Origin: CAYJBH01 sp964370605
GTDB taxonomy: Bacteria > Bacillota > Clostridia > Oscillospirales > Ruminococcaceae
Length of the DNA: 19,738 bases
Assembly: GCA_964370605.1 (NCBI GenBank)
Contig: CAYJJX010000029.1
Location: 1 to 19,738, forward strand
Reading direction: 5' to 3'
Of this stretch, positions 1-8,242 are shown one piece after another; the stretch's first letter is position 1; each line of letters starts with the position of its first letter. Under the pieces are notes generated by a model. That model was not told the DNA's origin and searched no databases. It worked only from the letters and a program-made list of their open reading frames with translations. Made by a program: the position numbers and the translations under genes.

Positions 1-1
1 G

Positions 2-75
2 TGGAGCGGATGATGGGAATCGAACCCACACGACCAGCTTGGAAGGCTGGAGTTCTACCACTAAACTACATCCGC
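2..75 (-). tRNA. tRNA-Gly (anticodon TCC)
   Basis: Read on the minus strand, the sequence folds as a complete 74-base tRNA with encoded CCA. The acceptor arms GCGGATG and CATCCGC pair, and the T-loop carries TTCGATT. The anticodon stem CCAGC/GCTGG encloses the loop CTTCCAA, so the anticodon is TCC (complement of 41-43). This tRNA reads GGA and probably other GGN glycine codons. It has its own promoter directly upstream, and no second tRNA is visible inside the window. The CCA end lies one base from the window edge, so further tRNAs could follow beyond it. Confidence 0.97.
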
Positions 76-95
76 GTATGTAATATTACCGTCAT

Positions 96-124
96 ATTAT
101 ATCATAGCTTTATCTGCTTGTCAA
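96..124 (-). promoter_or_regulatory. Sigma-A-type promoter of tRNA-Gly
   Basis: On the minus strand there is a perfect TTGACA -35 box (119-124), a 17-base spacer and a perfect TATAAT -10 box (96-101). The -10 box lies about 20 bases upstream of the tRNA 5' end. A full-consensus promoter fits a stable RNA gene. Confidence 0.9.
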
Positions 125-187
125 CATAATTCATCTTATTTATCAAAGACACAACTGCCTAATATACAAATAACTCTTTTATATGAG

Positions 188-226
188 AAACGGATGGCGT
201 GCGAAAATTTCGCATTCCATCCGTTT
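188..226 (-). terminator. Hairpin terminator after the muramidase gene
   Basis: A near-perfect inverted repeat with arms of about 19 bases (AAACGGATGG... against ...CCATCCGTTT), with one mismatch, one G-T pair and a tiny loop. It starts 17 bases beyond the muramidase stop codon. The T-run after it on the minus strand is short (TTTCTC), so release may be less efficient than at a classical terminator. It also separates the muramidase from the tRNA promoter. Confidence 0.7.
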
Positions 227-242
227 TGCTGTGCCATTTTAC

Positions 243-2777
243 TTAGATATAACCATAGTTTCTGTCAACATGACCGCTAACGCCGGGACAACTTCCGGAA
301 CCGGTATACTGCCAGATGTCATAACGATAGGCAAAGTCTGTTGCCGTGGTATAATGCGCCAACCAGATTCTATTGTGATCAATCGCATAATAATCAAGCT
401 GGTGAATGAACCAGGACTTGCTGGCATAAATCATCGGAATTTTACCGCCCTGCCTTACCGTGTCACAAAATGCGTTTGCTATCTGCGTCCTCAGCGAGGT
501 GGAGATGTTGTTTGCGCGCCCTCCCGACTGATATTCTGTATCAAACGTTATTCCGTATTTCATGTTGTAGCCCGCGGCCAACGACAGGCAGAAACTCGCC
601 TCCTCAACCGCCTCTTGAACTGTAATCGCCTGTGAGAATATGTAGATTCCAACGTCTAATCCTGCGGCTACGGCACCATTTATGTTCTGTCGATAGTATG
701 GATCCTCCACCAACGCTCCGGTCGAATATCCACGATATCCCGCTCTTATTATCGCCCACTCTATTCCGCTTGCCTTGACCGACGCCCAGTTAATATTACC
801 CTGCCACTTTGAAACATCAATACCGTTGGTTGTGTCGGTTGAAAGTGTTCCGTCAAGGTCGAAATAGTACTCTACGCCACCAATGCTCACATATCCGGTG
901 ACCATCTTGTTGTTTTCATCATAATAATACTTTTCACCGCCTATATCCTGCCAGCCGGTATAAACCTTTTCAGTCACCGCATCGGTCTTGCTTTGAACGG
1001 CATGTGATGCAAACGGCTCGTTCATGGTCATTACGCCATCGACCGTCGTAAACAAAACATCTGTCGGAATCGGTTGCGGAGTCGGCTCAGGTGTGCTTTG
1101 CGAATCGGAAGTGCTACTGTCAGAAGAACTTGAGGAACCACTATCAGAACTTGAACTACTGCTTTCGGAACTTGAATCGGCACTGTCAGGACTCGAATTT
1201 CCTCCATCGGTGCTCGAACTGCTACCGTCCGGACTTGAATTGCCTCCATCGGTACTCGAACTGCTTTCAGAACTATCGGAACTCGAAGTGCTACTATCAA
1301 GGACCGAAGTCGCTGTATCGGGATCATTTATCGGAACAGGGTCAGACAGATAAACAAAAAAATCACTGAAGTCAAAAAGGCCTGTAGAAACTGTTGCTAG
1401 TTCGCTTCCGCCATTCACCAACTTGTTCAAACCTATGATTTTTCCATTTGCATCCAAAACAAATTCATATGTGCCGGCATGTTGACCGTCCGCGATGACA
1501 AAACTATTGTCGGCTGTTTTGGAAGTGTATGTAACCACTGCAGGTGTCACCACCTTGTCGGTAGCAGTGCTCTCAACATATTTCACCACTGTGGCGGTTG
1601 GCTGAGTCGAAGACGATCCGTCGGTCGCTCCGCTCGGTGCTCCGTCGTTGCCGTATTCCGAGTCTTCCTCCGACACTACGATATCTGACTCGTCCTTTAT
1701 CTTGTCTTTGAGCTCCTCCTCATCAAGCGGTTTCGTGTCAACCTCAAGTGTGACATTGACCGACTTCGGCTCGATGACAGGATATCCGTCTATCGGATGC
1801 AGAATGACAACATATCCGCCCTCTTCCTCAAGCTCATTCAGTTCAAAAAAGCCTTGCTCGTCCGCCATGATATAGGTTTCCGACTCGCCGTTCGGGTCAA
1901 TAACGGTCAGCTCAAACGGTATGCCGGTGATCGGCTCGCCGTTTTCGTCCACCACTCGAATCTCCAAAAGGCTTTCTGCCGATGCGAGCGAAAGGTTAAT
2001 AGTCGACACACCACTCTTCACCGACGTTGACATCAGTGCATATTCAATCATCGGTGTACCGGTCGGCAAAAGCGGTTCGCTGGCCGTGTCAGTGTGCTCG
2101 CTCGGCACTGTGATGTTTTCAAAATTCGGCAACAAAAACAGTGCGGCAACTGATCCCAGAATTATCGCAAAACAAAGTCCAACCACCGAAGCGATCAGCG
2201 CAATCCGTTTGCGCTTCTTGCGTCGTTCCTTTACGTCGTCAACCTCTTCCACCATATTGCGGAACTTCTCGGCAACCTCATTGACCGACACGGTCGATAC
2301 CGCCGTACCACCGTAGGTCTCGATCACACGGGGCTGTGTATCGCACACGGTTTGCGACACATCGTTTCCCGCCACCGATTCCTGCGGCTCGATTTCAACC
2401 TTTTCAAGCTTTTCGATTTTTTGTTCTGCCATTTTCGGCTCTTCTGTCCATTTTGAAGGATCTTCTTGCGCCGACTGAGATATAGGTTCCGGTTTTTCTG
2501 TGGCAAATGCCGTACGGGCGGTCGGGACATTGCGCAATGAAGAGATCACATCGGTGACCGAGCCCGGTTTTCCGGTGCCGCGTGACCGATTGACCACATT
2601 GGTCACAGCGCCGCTATTCTGCGCGTTTTCTGTATTTGCCGACGATACGGTCACAGGTTCCGAAGAAGCCTTAACCTCACCTTTCATCGTCGAATCGCTC
2701 GATTCAATCGGCTTTTTCGACGGCTTTGAATTTTCTTTATAAAAGGGTATATTTTTATTACCTTTGACAAATCGCAT
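243..2777 (-). CDS. Membrane-anchored GH25 muramidase (lysozyme) with Ser/Asp-rich stalk
   Basis: 844 residues. The C-terminal domain (about 652-844) is a glycoside hydrolase family 25 muramidase, which cleaves the MurNAc-GlcNAc bond of peptidoglycan. It has the GIDVSKWQG opening (Asp654), the acidic pair D746/E748 in FDTE, and the closing motif IWQYTGSG. Before it lie two choline/cell-wall-binding-type repeats (about 607-646; GWQDIGGEKYYYD and GGVEYYFDLDG). A Ser/Asp-rich linker spans 494-563, and a Cna/SpaA-like beta domain lies at about 268-346 (GEPITGIPFEL). One membrane helix (about 192-217) follows the basic stretch RRKKRKR, and there is no signal peptide. The first 190 residues, polar and low in complexity, should therefore be cytoplasmic, with the enzyme outside (type II topology). 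The start is supported by an AAAGGA ribosome site 10 bases upstream. The enzyme class is secure. The role (wall remodelling or division) is inference. Confidence 0.9.
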   Translation of the reverse strand: MRFVKGNKNIPFYKENSKPSKKPIESSDSTMKGEVKASSEPVTVSSANTENAQNSGAVTNVVNRSRGTGKPGSVTDVISSLRNVPTARTAFATEKPEPISQSAQEDPSKWTEEPKMAEQKIEKLEKVEIEPQESVAGNDVSQTVCDTQPRVIETYGGTAVSTVSVNEVAEKFRNMVEEVDDVKERRKKRKRIALIASVVGLCFAIILGSVAALFLLPNFENITVPSEHTDTASEPLLPTGTPMIEYALMSTSVKSGVSTINLSLASAESLLEIRVVDENGEPITGIPFELTVIDPNGESETYIMADEQGFFELNELEEEGGYVVILHPIDGYPVIEPKSVNVTLEVDTKPLDEEELKDKIKDESDIVVSEEDSEYGNDGAPSGATDGSSSTQPTATVVKYVESTATDKVVTPAVVTYTSKTADNSFVIADGQHAGTYEFVLDANGKIIGLNKLVNGGSELATVSTGLFDFSDFFVYLSDPVPINDPDTATSVLDSSTSSSDSSESSSSTDGGNSSPDGSSSSTDGGNSSPDSADSSSESSSSSSDSGSSSSSDSSTSDSQSTPEPTPQPIPTDVLFTTVDGVMTMNEPFASHAVQSKTDAVTEKVYTGWQDIGGEKYYYDENNKMVTGYVSIGGVEYYFDLDGTLSTDTTNGIDVSKWQGNINWASVKASGIEWAIIRAGYRGYSTGALVEDPYYRQNINGAVAAGLDVGIYIFSQAITVQEAVEEASFCLSLAAGYNMKYGITFDTEYQSGGRANNISTSLRTQIANAFCDTVRQGGKIPMIYASKSWFIHQLDYYAIDHNRIWLAHYTTATDFAYRYDIWQYTGSGSCPGVSGHVDRNYGYI
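1182..1265 (-). repeat. 42-base tandem duplication in the Ser/Asp stalk
   Basis: Two adjacent in-frame copies of a 14-residue unit (SSSSTDGGNSSPDG, then SSSSTDGGNSSPDS) occupy muramidase residues 505-532. They sit inside a longer simple-sequence tract (1089-1298) built from Ser, Asp, Glu and Gly codons. The copies differ by a few bases. Such tracts can change length by slippage, which would alter the distance between membrane and catalytic domain. Confidence 0.8.
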
Positions 2778-2848
2778 TGCTGATATCTTTCCTTTCTGCG
2801 TGTTTCGTCCGGCCCTGTGTTGATATACAACATGATATTATTACTCAT

Positions 2849-2877
2849 AGTATATAGCAATGCATTTAACTTGTCAA
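2849..2877 (-). promoter_or_regulatory. Promoter of the muramidase gene
   Basis: On the minus strand there is a perfect TTGACA -35 box (2872-2877), a 17-base spacer and a TATACT -10 box (2849-2854), giving a leader of about 65 bases. It lies in the 294-base divergent space shared with ychF. Apart from the two promoters and the muramidase ribosome site, I see no gene or repeat in that space. Confidence 0.85.
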
Positions 2878-3004
2878 GTTTTGACGTTATTTTGCCACAA
2901 TTTGAATTTTGCTGTCGCATTCGACAGCACACACCTACGATTCGATACAAATAGTAATATAGCTGTACAAACGTAACTTTTTTCAAATAAAGCTGTAAAC
3001 TGTG

Positions 3005-3033
3005 TTGAAAAACGAGCGTTTTTTTGGTATAAT
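3005..3033 (+). promoter_or_regulatory. Promoter of ychF
   Basis: TTGAAA (3005-3010), a 17-base spacer and a perfect TATAAT (3028-3033). Transcription should begin near 3040, about 32 bases before the ychF ATG. The spacer contains a run of seven T. Confidence 0.88.
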
Positions 3034-3071
3034 GACATGAAAGATTCACAACATAATGGAACTGATTTAAG

Positions 3072-4166
3072 ATGAAACTCGGAATTTTGGGTCTGCCTAA
3101 CGTAGGCAAGAGCACACTTTTTAATGCAATTACCGGAGCAGGCGCCGCCGCTGCTAACTATCCTTTTTGTACAATAGAGCCAAATGTCGGTGTCGTACCG
3201 GTGCCGGATGAACGCCTCGACAAGCTTGCCGAGATGTATAATCCGAAAAAATATACACCGGCCGTCATCGAATTTGTAGACATCGCCGGACTTGTGCGAG
3301 GTGCCGCAAAGGGGGAAGGGCTTGGAAACAAGTTTTTGTCCCATGTTCGAGAAGTGGATTCGTTGATTCATGTCTGCCGCTGTTTCGAAGAGGCGGACGT
3401 CGTTCATGTCGACGGTACCGTCGATCCGGTGCGTGACATTGAAACCATCGACGTTGAACTCTGTCTTTCCGACCTTGAACTTTGTGAACGCTGGCTTGCA
3501 AACAAGACCAAACAGGCAAAGGGCGACAAATCCGCTTTGGCGGAGGCCGAAATGCTAAAGCGTCTTTGTGCTCATCTGGAACAGGGTATAAACGCACGCT
3601 CTTTTGAAACGCAAAGCGACAGCGAACAGGAGTTTTTTGCCACAATTCCGCTTTTGTCGGCAAAACCGATCATATATGCCGCCAACATATCGGAGGATGA
3701 ACTGCTCTCGGGCGCAGAAAATCCATATCTCGCCTCGGTGAAAGCTCACGCCGAAAAGGAAAAAAGCGGCTGTATCGCCATCTGTGCAAAGCTTGAGGCA
3801 GAATGCGCCGTACTTCCTCCCGACGAGAAAAAAGAATTTTTGGCAGAGCTCGGCATCGAGGCAACGGGACTGGACCGATTGATCGTCGCAAGCTACGACC
3901 TGCTCGGGCTGATCAGCTATCTGACCGCCGGTGAGCAGGAGGTGCGTGCTTGGACCATAGAAAAAGGCACCAAGGCACCCGGTGCGGCAGGAAAAATCCA
4001 TACCGATTTTGAGCGTGGCTTTATCCGTGCCGAAGTCGTCGCCTTTGACACCTTGATGGAGTGCAAGACCATGAACGCCGCCAAAGAAAAAGGTCTGGTT
4101 CGCAGTGAGGGAAAAGAGTATGTCATGCAGGACGGCGACGTCACGCTGTTCCGTTTCAATGTGTAA
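3072..4166 (+). CDS. ychF: YchF/OLA1-type ATPase of the Obg family
   Basis: 364 residues, the usual family length (E. coli YchF has 363). The Walker A motif GLPNVGKST is at residues 7-15 and the switch II sequence DIAGLVRG follows. As in other YchF proteins, the guanine-specificity motif NKxD is replaced, here by NISE in YAANISEDE, which fits the known preference for ATP over GTP. A helical insert is followed by a C-terminal TGS domain (about 278-362, starting near RAWTIEKG). Family members bind the 70S ribosome and take part in stress responses. They are near-universal housekeeping proteins. The gene has its own strong promoter, and the ribosome site (GGAAC) is weak. Confidence 0.96.
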   Translation: MKLGILGLPNVGKSTLFNAITGAGAAAANYPFCTIEPNVGVVPVPDERLDKLAEMYNPKKYTPAVIEFVDIAGLVRGAAKGEGLGNKFLSHVREVDSLIHVCRCFEEADVVHVDGTVDPVRDIETIDVELCLSDLELCERWLANKTKQAKGDKSALAEAEMLKRLCAHLEQGINARSFETQSDSEQEFFATIPLLSAKPIIYAANISEDELLSGAENPYLASVKAHAEKEKSGCIAICAKLEAECAVLPPDEKKEFLAELGIEATGLDRLIVASYDLLGLISYLTAGEQEVRAWTIEKGTKAPGAAGKIHTDFERGFIRAEVVAFDTLMECKTMNAAKEKGLVRSEGKEYVMQDGDVTLFRFNV

Positions 4167-4346
4167 AAACAATCGTTTCGATCCTGCTTTACGAAACACT
4201 TTGGCGAAACGGCAGGGAACTGAGCTTCGGTTTTGATGGAGCGGTAACAGGTTCTTGTACCACTGTAAAATCGCTCTCAAATCTTCTTTGTTCGCTTCGA
4301 AAACCCGAATTTTTTCTAGCTTTCTTTCAGACTAAAAAACAAAAAT

Positions 4347-5471
4347 ATGGTGACCATGAAAAACCGTGTATTTCTCATCATACTCGACAGTCTCGGTATC
4401 GGCGGTGCGCCGGATGCCGAGATTTTCGGTGACGCGGGAAGTGATACCCTCGCTTCCGTCGCCACTTCGCCGCTTTGTGCGCTCCCAAATCTCACCTCGC
4501 TCGGACTTTTTAACATCGACGGTGTGACCTGTTCTCCCTCGGTCGATCATCCGAGCGCCGCCCACGCACGGCTTGTGCCGCTCAGCATGGGTAAAGACAC
4601 CACCATCGGTCACTGGGAACTTTGCGGTGTAGTGTCAAAGCGTGCACTCCCCACCTATCCCGACGGCTTTCCGGACGAGATTATCTCAACCTTTGAGCAA
4701 AAAATCGGTCGAAAAACCCTCTGCAATCTCCCCTATTCCGGTACCGAGGTCATAAAAAAGTTTGGTCCGGAACACATCGAGAGCGGCTCACTCATTGTCT
4801 ATACCTCGGCGGACAGCGTTTTTCAGATCGCGGCACACGAAGAAATCGTTCCGATCGATCGTCTCTATGCCTTTTGCGAGGCGGCACGTGAAATACTTGT
4901 CGGTGAACATGGTGTCGGTCGTGTCATCGCACGACCCTTTATCGGAGATAGCCCCGACAATTTTCGCCGCACCTCAAATCGTCACGACTTCAGTTTGTTA
5001 CCACCATCACCCACCTTACTTGACAATCTGATCACACGTGGGATTTCGGTCACCGCCATCGGCAAAATTTTTGACATCTTTTGTGGTCGTGGCATTACAA
5101 AAAGCATAAAGACAAACGGCAACGCCGACGGCTGCAAGCGGCTGTTACAGGTGGCAAAAGACGGCACCGAGGGGCTGATATTTGCAAACCTCGTCGATTT
5201 TGACATGCTGTACGGCCATCGCAACGACATCGACGGATATGCCGCCGCCCTCGCCGAATTTGACCACTTTCTTCCATCGCTTCTTGCAGAGCTTCGTGAA
5301 ACCGACCTGCTGATTATCACCGCCGACCACGGCTGTGACCCCGGCACCGCCTCCACCGACCATTCAAGAGAATGTGTGCCGATGCTCGCATACGGAATAC
5401 CGCCGCAAAACCTCGGCACGCTAACCGGGTTTGATCAGGTCGCAAAAATAATAGAACGGGAAATGAAATAA
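4347..5471 (+). CDS. deoB: Phosphopentomutase
   Basis: 374 residues. It interconverts (deoxy)ribose 1-phosphate and 5-phosphate in nucleoside salvage and belongs to the alkaline-phosphatase superfamily. The metal-binding and catalytic residues are all visible: D14 (ILDSLGIGG), D286 and H291 (DFDMLYGHR), D327/H328 (TADHG) and H339 (STDHSRE). The phospho-acceptor threonine lies in GKDTTIGHWEL (T85/T86). Two starts are possible: the ATG at 4347, or the one at 4356 that gives MKNRVFLIILDSLG. Neither has a good ribosome site, and homologues usually begin close to the second. No nucleoside phosphorylase neighbour is present. The 180 bases before it hold no convincing promoter. The glycosyltransferase gene begins 4 bases downstream. 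Confidence 0.95.
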   Translation: MVTMKNRVFLIILDSLGIGGAPDAEIFGDAGSDTLASVATSPLCALPNLTSLGLFNIDGVTCSPSVDHPSAAHARLVPLSMGKDTTIGHWELCGVVSKRALPTYPDGFPDEIISTFEQKIGRKTLCNLPYSGTEVIKKFGPEHIESGSLIVYTSADSVFQIAAHEEIVPIDRLYAFCEAAREILVGEHGVGRVIARPFIGDSPDNFRRTSNRHDFSLLPPSPTLLDNLITRGISVTAIGKIFDIFCGRGITKSIKTNGNADGCKRLLQVAKDGTEGLIFANLVDFDMLYGHRNDIDGYAAALAEFDHFLPSLLAELRETDLLIITADHGCDPGTASTDHSRECVPMLAYGIPPQNLGTLTGFDQVAKIIEREMK

Positions 5472-5475
5472 CATC

Positions 5476-7260
5476 ATGTCACAAAAGATACAACGAATAA
5501 AAGCACTGATTGCCCTTTTCTTTAAAAATATCAAGGAAGAGGGGCTTGGCTTCACGATGAAAAAAACCCTCGGCTTTGTCAAACGTCGAACCAAGAGCCG
5601 CAGAGGAAGATTTCTGCCGAGCTATGAGGAGCTGGAAGAGCAACGGGAGACCATCGACATTGGCTTGATCAGCCTACTGCTCCCGCTCTACAACACACCG
5701 ATGGAATATCTTGAACAGCTTTTCGACAGCATACAGCTCCAGAGTTATCGTTTTTTTGAGGTGTGTATCGCCGATGCCTCTGACGCCGACCATGCCTATG
5801 TCGGCGAGTTTGTCAACTCGATAAACGACCTGCGTTTTCGCTATATGAAGGTCAAAAACAGCGGCATTAGCGCCAACACCAACGCCGCTTCCACCCTTGC
5901 GACCGGCGATCTTGTCGCCTTTTGCGATCATGACGACATTTTGGCAGAGGATGCATTTTATCATATCATCACCGCCTTTGTCGAGACGGGCGCCGACTAT
6001 TTTTATTCCGACGAGGCGCTGTTTGACACCGACTACAAGCTTCCGACCGCCACCCATTTCAAGCCGGATTTTTCCCCGCATTATCTTCTTTCCTGCAACT
6101 ATATCTGCCATCTCAGTGCGGTGCGTCGCTCACTGTTTTCAGAGCTCTCGGGACTTCGCCCACAGTTTGACGGCAGTCAGGACCATGACCTTATCTTGCG
6201 CGTCTATGATGCCGGCGGAAAGTTTCATCATATCAGCAAAATTCTTTATTATTGGCGGGTTCATTCCGGTTCAACCTCGGGCGGTACCGATGCAAAACCG
6301 TTTGTAAAAAAAGCGGCGATGTCGGCGATTGAGGAGCATCTCAAGCGCAGAAAGATTCGCGGCGAAGTGGCAGAAGGCCTTTTCCCCTCAACCTATCATG
6401 TGAAATATCGGGTGATGAGCGGTGTCGGTGTCTCTATCGTCATTCCCACCTGTGACCATGCAGACGATCTTCGTCGCTGTGTCGAGTCGATCATGGAAAA
6501 AACCACCTATCGTTTCTTTGAGATCATTCTGGTGGAAAACAATTCAAAAGATCCGGCGACGTTTGAGCTGTATCGTGAACTGACCGAAAAACACAAAAAC
6601 ATAACGGTACTGCAATATGAGGGGGAATTTAACTTCTCAAAAATTTGCAATGCAGGTGCCGCCGTCGCCACCTGCGATCATATTCTGCTACTCAACAACG
6701 ACATGGAGGTCATTGCGCCCGACTGGTTGGGTGAGATGGTCGGCCTTTCCTGCCGTGAAGAGGTGGGTGCGGTCGGCGCAAAACTGCTGTATCCCGACGG
6801 GCGACTCCAACACGGCGGAGTCATCACCGGTCTCGGAGGTCATGCGGGTCACAGCCACAAATACTATGCCGCCTCCAAGAGCGGATACATGTTCCGCATC
6901 GGCTGTATCAACAATTACAGCGCCGTGACCGGTGCCTGTTTGATGGTCAAGCGCCGTCTCTATCGCACGCTTGGCGGACTGGACGAACAGTTTGCCGTCG
7001 CTTTCAACGATGTCGATTTCTGCCTGCGCCTACTCAAGCTCGGACTGTATAACGTCTACACCCCTTTTGCCGAACTGTATCACCATGAAAGCCTCAGCCG
7101 AGGGCTCGACACAAAGGGCGAGAAAAAGGTGCGTTTTGACTCGGAGATGGAACTGCTCCGTAGCCGTTACGGCGACAGTCTGACAAAAGACCCGTTTTAT
7201 AATATCGGGCTGACGCTCGACTCGGAGGATTTTGGCGAGAATATGGCGACAATAGTGTAA
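5476..7260 (+). CDS. Family 2 glycosyltransferase with two tandem GT2 domains
   Basis: 594 residues with no membrane segment or signal peptide, so it should act at the cytoplasmic face. Domain 1 (about 61-290) opens with LISLLLPLYNTP and has the metal/nucleotide-sugar motif DHDD at 151-154. Domain 2 (about 317-560) opens with VSIVIPTCDH, has LLNNDM at 406-410 and ends with a rhamnosyltransferase-like pattern (FNDVDFCLRL, then LYHHES). This layout resembles bifunctional transferases of cell-wall or capsular polysaccharide synthesis, but the sugar and acceptor cannot be read from sequence. It starts 4 bases after deoB with a weak GGGA site. An ATG at codon 28 (5557) has a stronger upstream GAGGGG and is an alternative start. 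No other polysaccharide gene is nearby. Confidence 0.88.
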   Translation: MSQKIQRIKALIALFFKNIKEEGLGFTMKKTLGFVKRRTKSRRGRFLPSYEELEEQRETIDIGLISLLLPLYNTPMEYLEQLFDSIQLQSYRFFEVCIADASDADHAYVGEFVNSINDLRFRYMKVKNSGISANTNAASTLATGDLVAFCDHDDILAEDAFYHIITAFVETGADYFYSDEALFDTDYKLPTATHFKPDFSPHYLLSCNYICHLSAVRRSLFSELSGLRPQFDGSQDHDLILRVYDAGGKFHHISKILYYWRVHSGSTSGGTDAKPFVKKAAMSAIEEHLKRRKIRGEVAEGLFPSTYHVKYRVMSGVGVSIVIPTCDHADDLRRCVESIMEKTTYRFFEIILVENNSKDPATFELYRELTEKHKNITVLQYEGEFNFSKICNAGAAVATCDHILLLNNDMEVIAPDWLGEMVGLSCREEVGAVGAKLLYPDGRLQHGGVITGLGGHAGHSHKYYAASKSGYMFRIGCINNYSAVTGACLMVKRRLYRTLGGLDEQFAVAFNDVDFCLRLLKLGLYNVYTPFAELYHHESLSRGLDTKGEKKVRFDSEMELLRSRYGDSLTKDPFYNIGLTLDSEDFGENMATIV

Positions 7261-7279
7261 TTTATATGAAAAAAACATG

Positions 7280-7308
7280 TTGATAACAGTCTTGATTTTT
7301 GATATAAT
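7280..7308 (+). promoter_or_regulatory. Promoter of the lipid kinase gene and possibly the long gene run after it
   Basis: TTGATA (7280-7285), a 17-base spacer and a perfect TATAAT (7303-7308). The -10 box ends only 8 bases before the ATG at 7317, so transcription should start at or next to the start codon. No other strong promoter was found between here and 15652. Confidence 0.85.
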
Positions 7309-7316
7309 TAAATATA

Positions 7317-8237
7317 ATGAAAAATTTATTGCTTATTATCAATCCCGGTGCGGGAAAAGGGGCGGTCAGCGGTTCACTTTTTGAGCTTGCGGACAGCTTT
7401 ACAAAAGCGGGATACCGTGTGGAGCTTCACCCTACGCAGAGTGAGGGGGATGCCACCGAATATATTAAAGAACACGGCGAAAGGTATGATCGCATCGTTT
7501 GCTGTGGCGGTGATGGCACCGTCAACGAGGTTGTGGGCGGCTTGATGTGCCTTGAAAAAAGACCGCCGCTTGGCATCATTCCGGCAGGCACCATCAACGA
7601 TTTCAGCTATACCATCGGTATGCCGACCCAGCCCCTCGCCGCGGCAAAGGTAATCAACTCCACAGACCCTCTCCCTTGTGATGTCGGCAGATTCAACGGC
7701 AGACCGTTTATCTATGTCGCTTCCCTCGGGCGACTTACCGCAGTCTCATATTCTACACCCCAACACAGCAAACAGCTGTTTGGCATTGCCGCCTATGTAT
7801 TCGAGGCGATAAGAAATCTCCATGAACTCACCCCTTTTCACATCACGGTGGAACACGACGGCGGAAAATTCGAGGGCGATTACCTCCTTTGCATGGTCAC
7901 CAACACTGTCTCGGTAGCCGGATTTCGACATATGTTTGAGGGGGTAGCAGCACTGGACGACAGCGAATTTGAAATCACGTTGGTGCGACAACCCTCATCG
8001 GTGGCAGACCTTCAAAAAGCACTGAATATCCTGCTTTCGATGGAATCGGTGGACAATAATTTTGAATTTTTGACGGTACTTCGTTCCTCTTATGTTCGTA
8101 TTTCCTCCGACCTCAAAAACCCCTGGACAGTCGACGGGCAAGGAGCGGGTGAACACTCGGTCGTTGAGATCAAGGTGGAACCTCATGCACTCGACATCAT
8201 ACGAGAGCCACAGACAACAGAACTCGGAAAGGTATAA
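7317..8237 (+). CDS. YegS/DgkB-type lipid kinase (diacylglycerol kinase family)
   Basis: 306 residues, the normal length. The N-terminus LLLIINPGAGKG and the nucleotide-binding motif GGDGTVNEV (G64-G67) define the diacylglycerol/sphingosine kinase catalytic domain. PLGIIPAGTINDF follows, and the C-terminal beta domain ends near WTVDGQGAG. The likely reaction is ATP-dependent phosphorylation of diacylglycerol or a related membrane lipid, recycling it into phospholipid synthesis. The exact substrate is unknown. The catalytic core begins at residue 4, so no later start is credible. Yet the promoter -10 box ends 8 bases upstream and there is no ribosome site, so the message is probably leaderless. 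The cysM-like gene follows after 5 bases. Confidence 0.9.
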   Translation: MKNLLLIINPGAGKGAVSGSLFELADSFTKAGYRVELHPTQSEGDATEYIKEHGERYDRIVCCGGDGTVNEVVGGLMCLEKRPPLGIIPAGTINDFSYTIGMPTQPLAAAKVINSTDPLPCDVGRFNGRPFIYVASLGRLTAVSYSTPQHSKQLFGIAAYVFEAIRNLHELTPFHITVEHDGGKFEGDYLLCMVTNTVSVAGFRHMFEGVAALDDSEFEITLVRQPSSVADLQKALNILLSMESVDNNFEFLTVLRSSYVRISSDLKNPWTVDGQGAGEHSVVEIKVEPHALDIIREPQTTELGKV

Positions 8238-8242
8238 ATAAT

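Noticed and set aside
1024..1369. Long plus-strand open frames opposite the muramidase stalk
   Set aside because: They are the antisense of a Ser/Asp repeat tract. Their Leu/Ser/Glu-rich translations mirror the repeat, and they have no ribosome site.
3555..4280. A 241-codon minus-strand open frame opposite ychF
   Set aside because: It lies almost wholly antisense to a well-recognised ychF gene, has no recognisable domain and no ribosome site or promoter.
4175..4315. Possible terminator(s) after ychF (GTTTCG/CGAAAC pairing, and a 4-base stem before six T)
   Set aside because: The first has no T-run and alternative pairings. The second stem is too short to be convincing.
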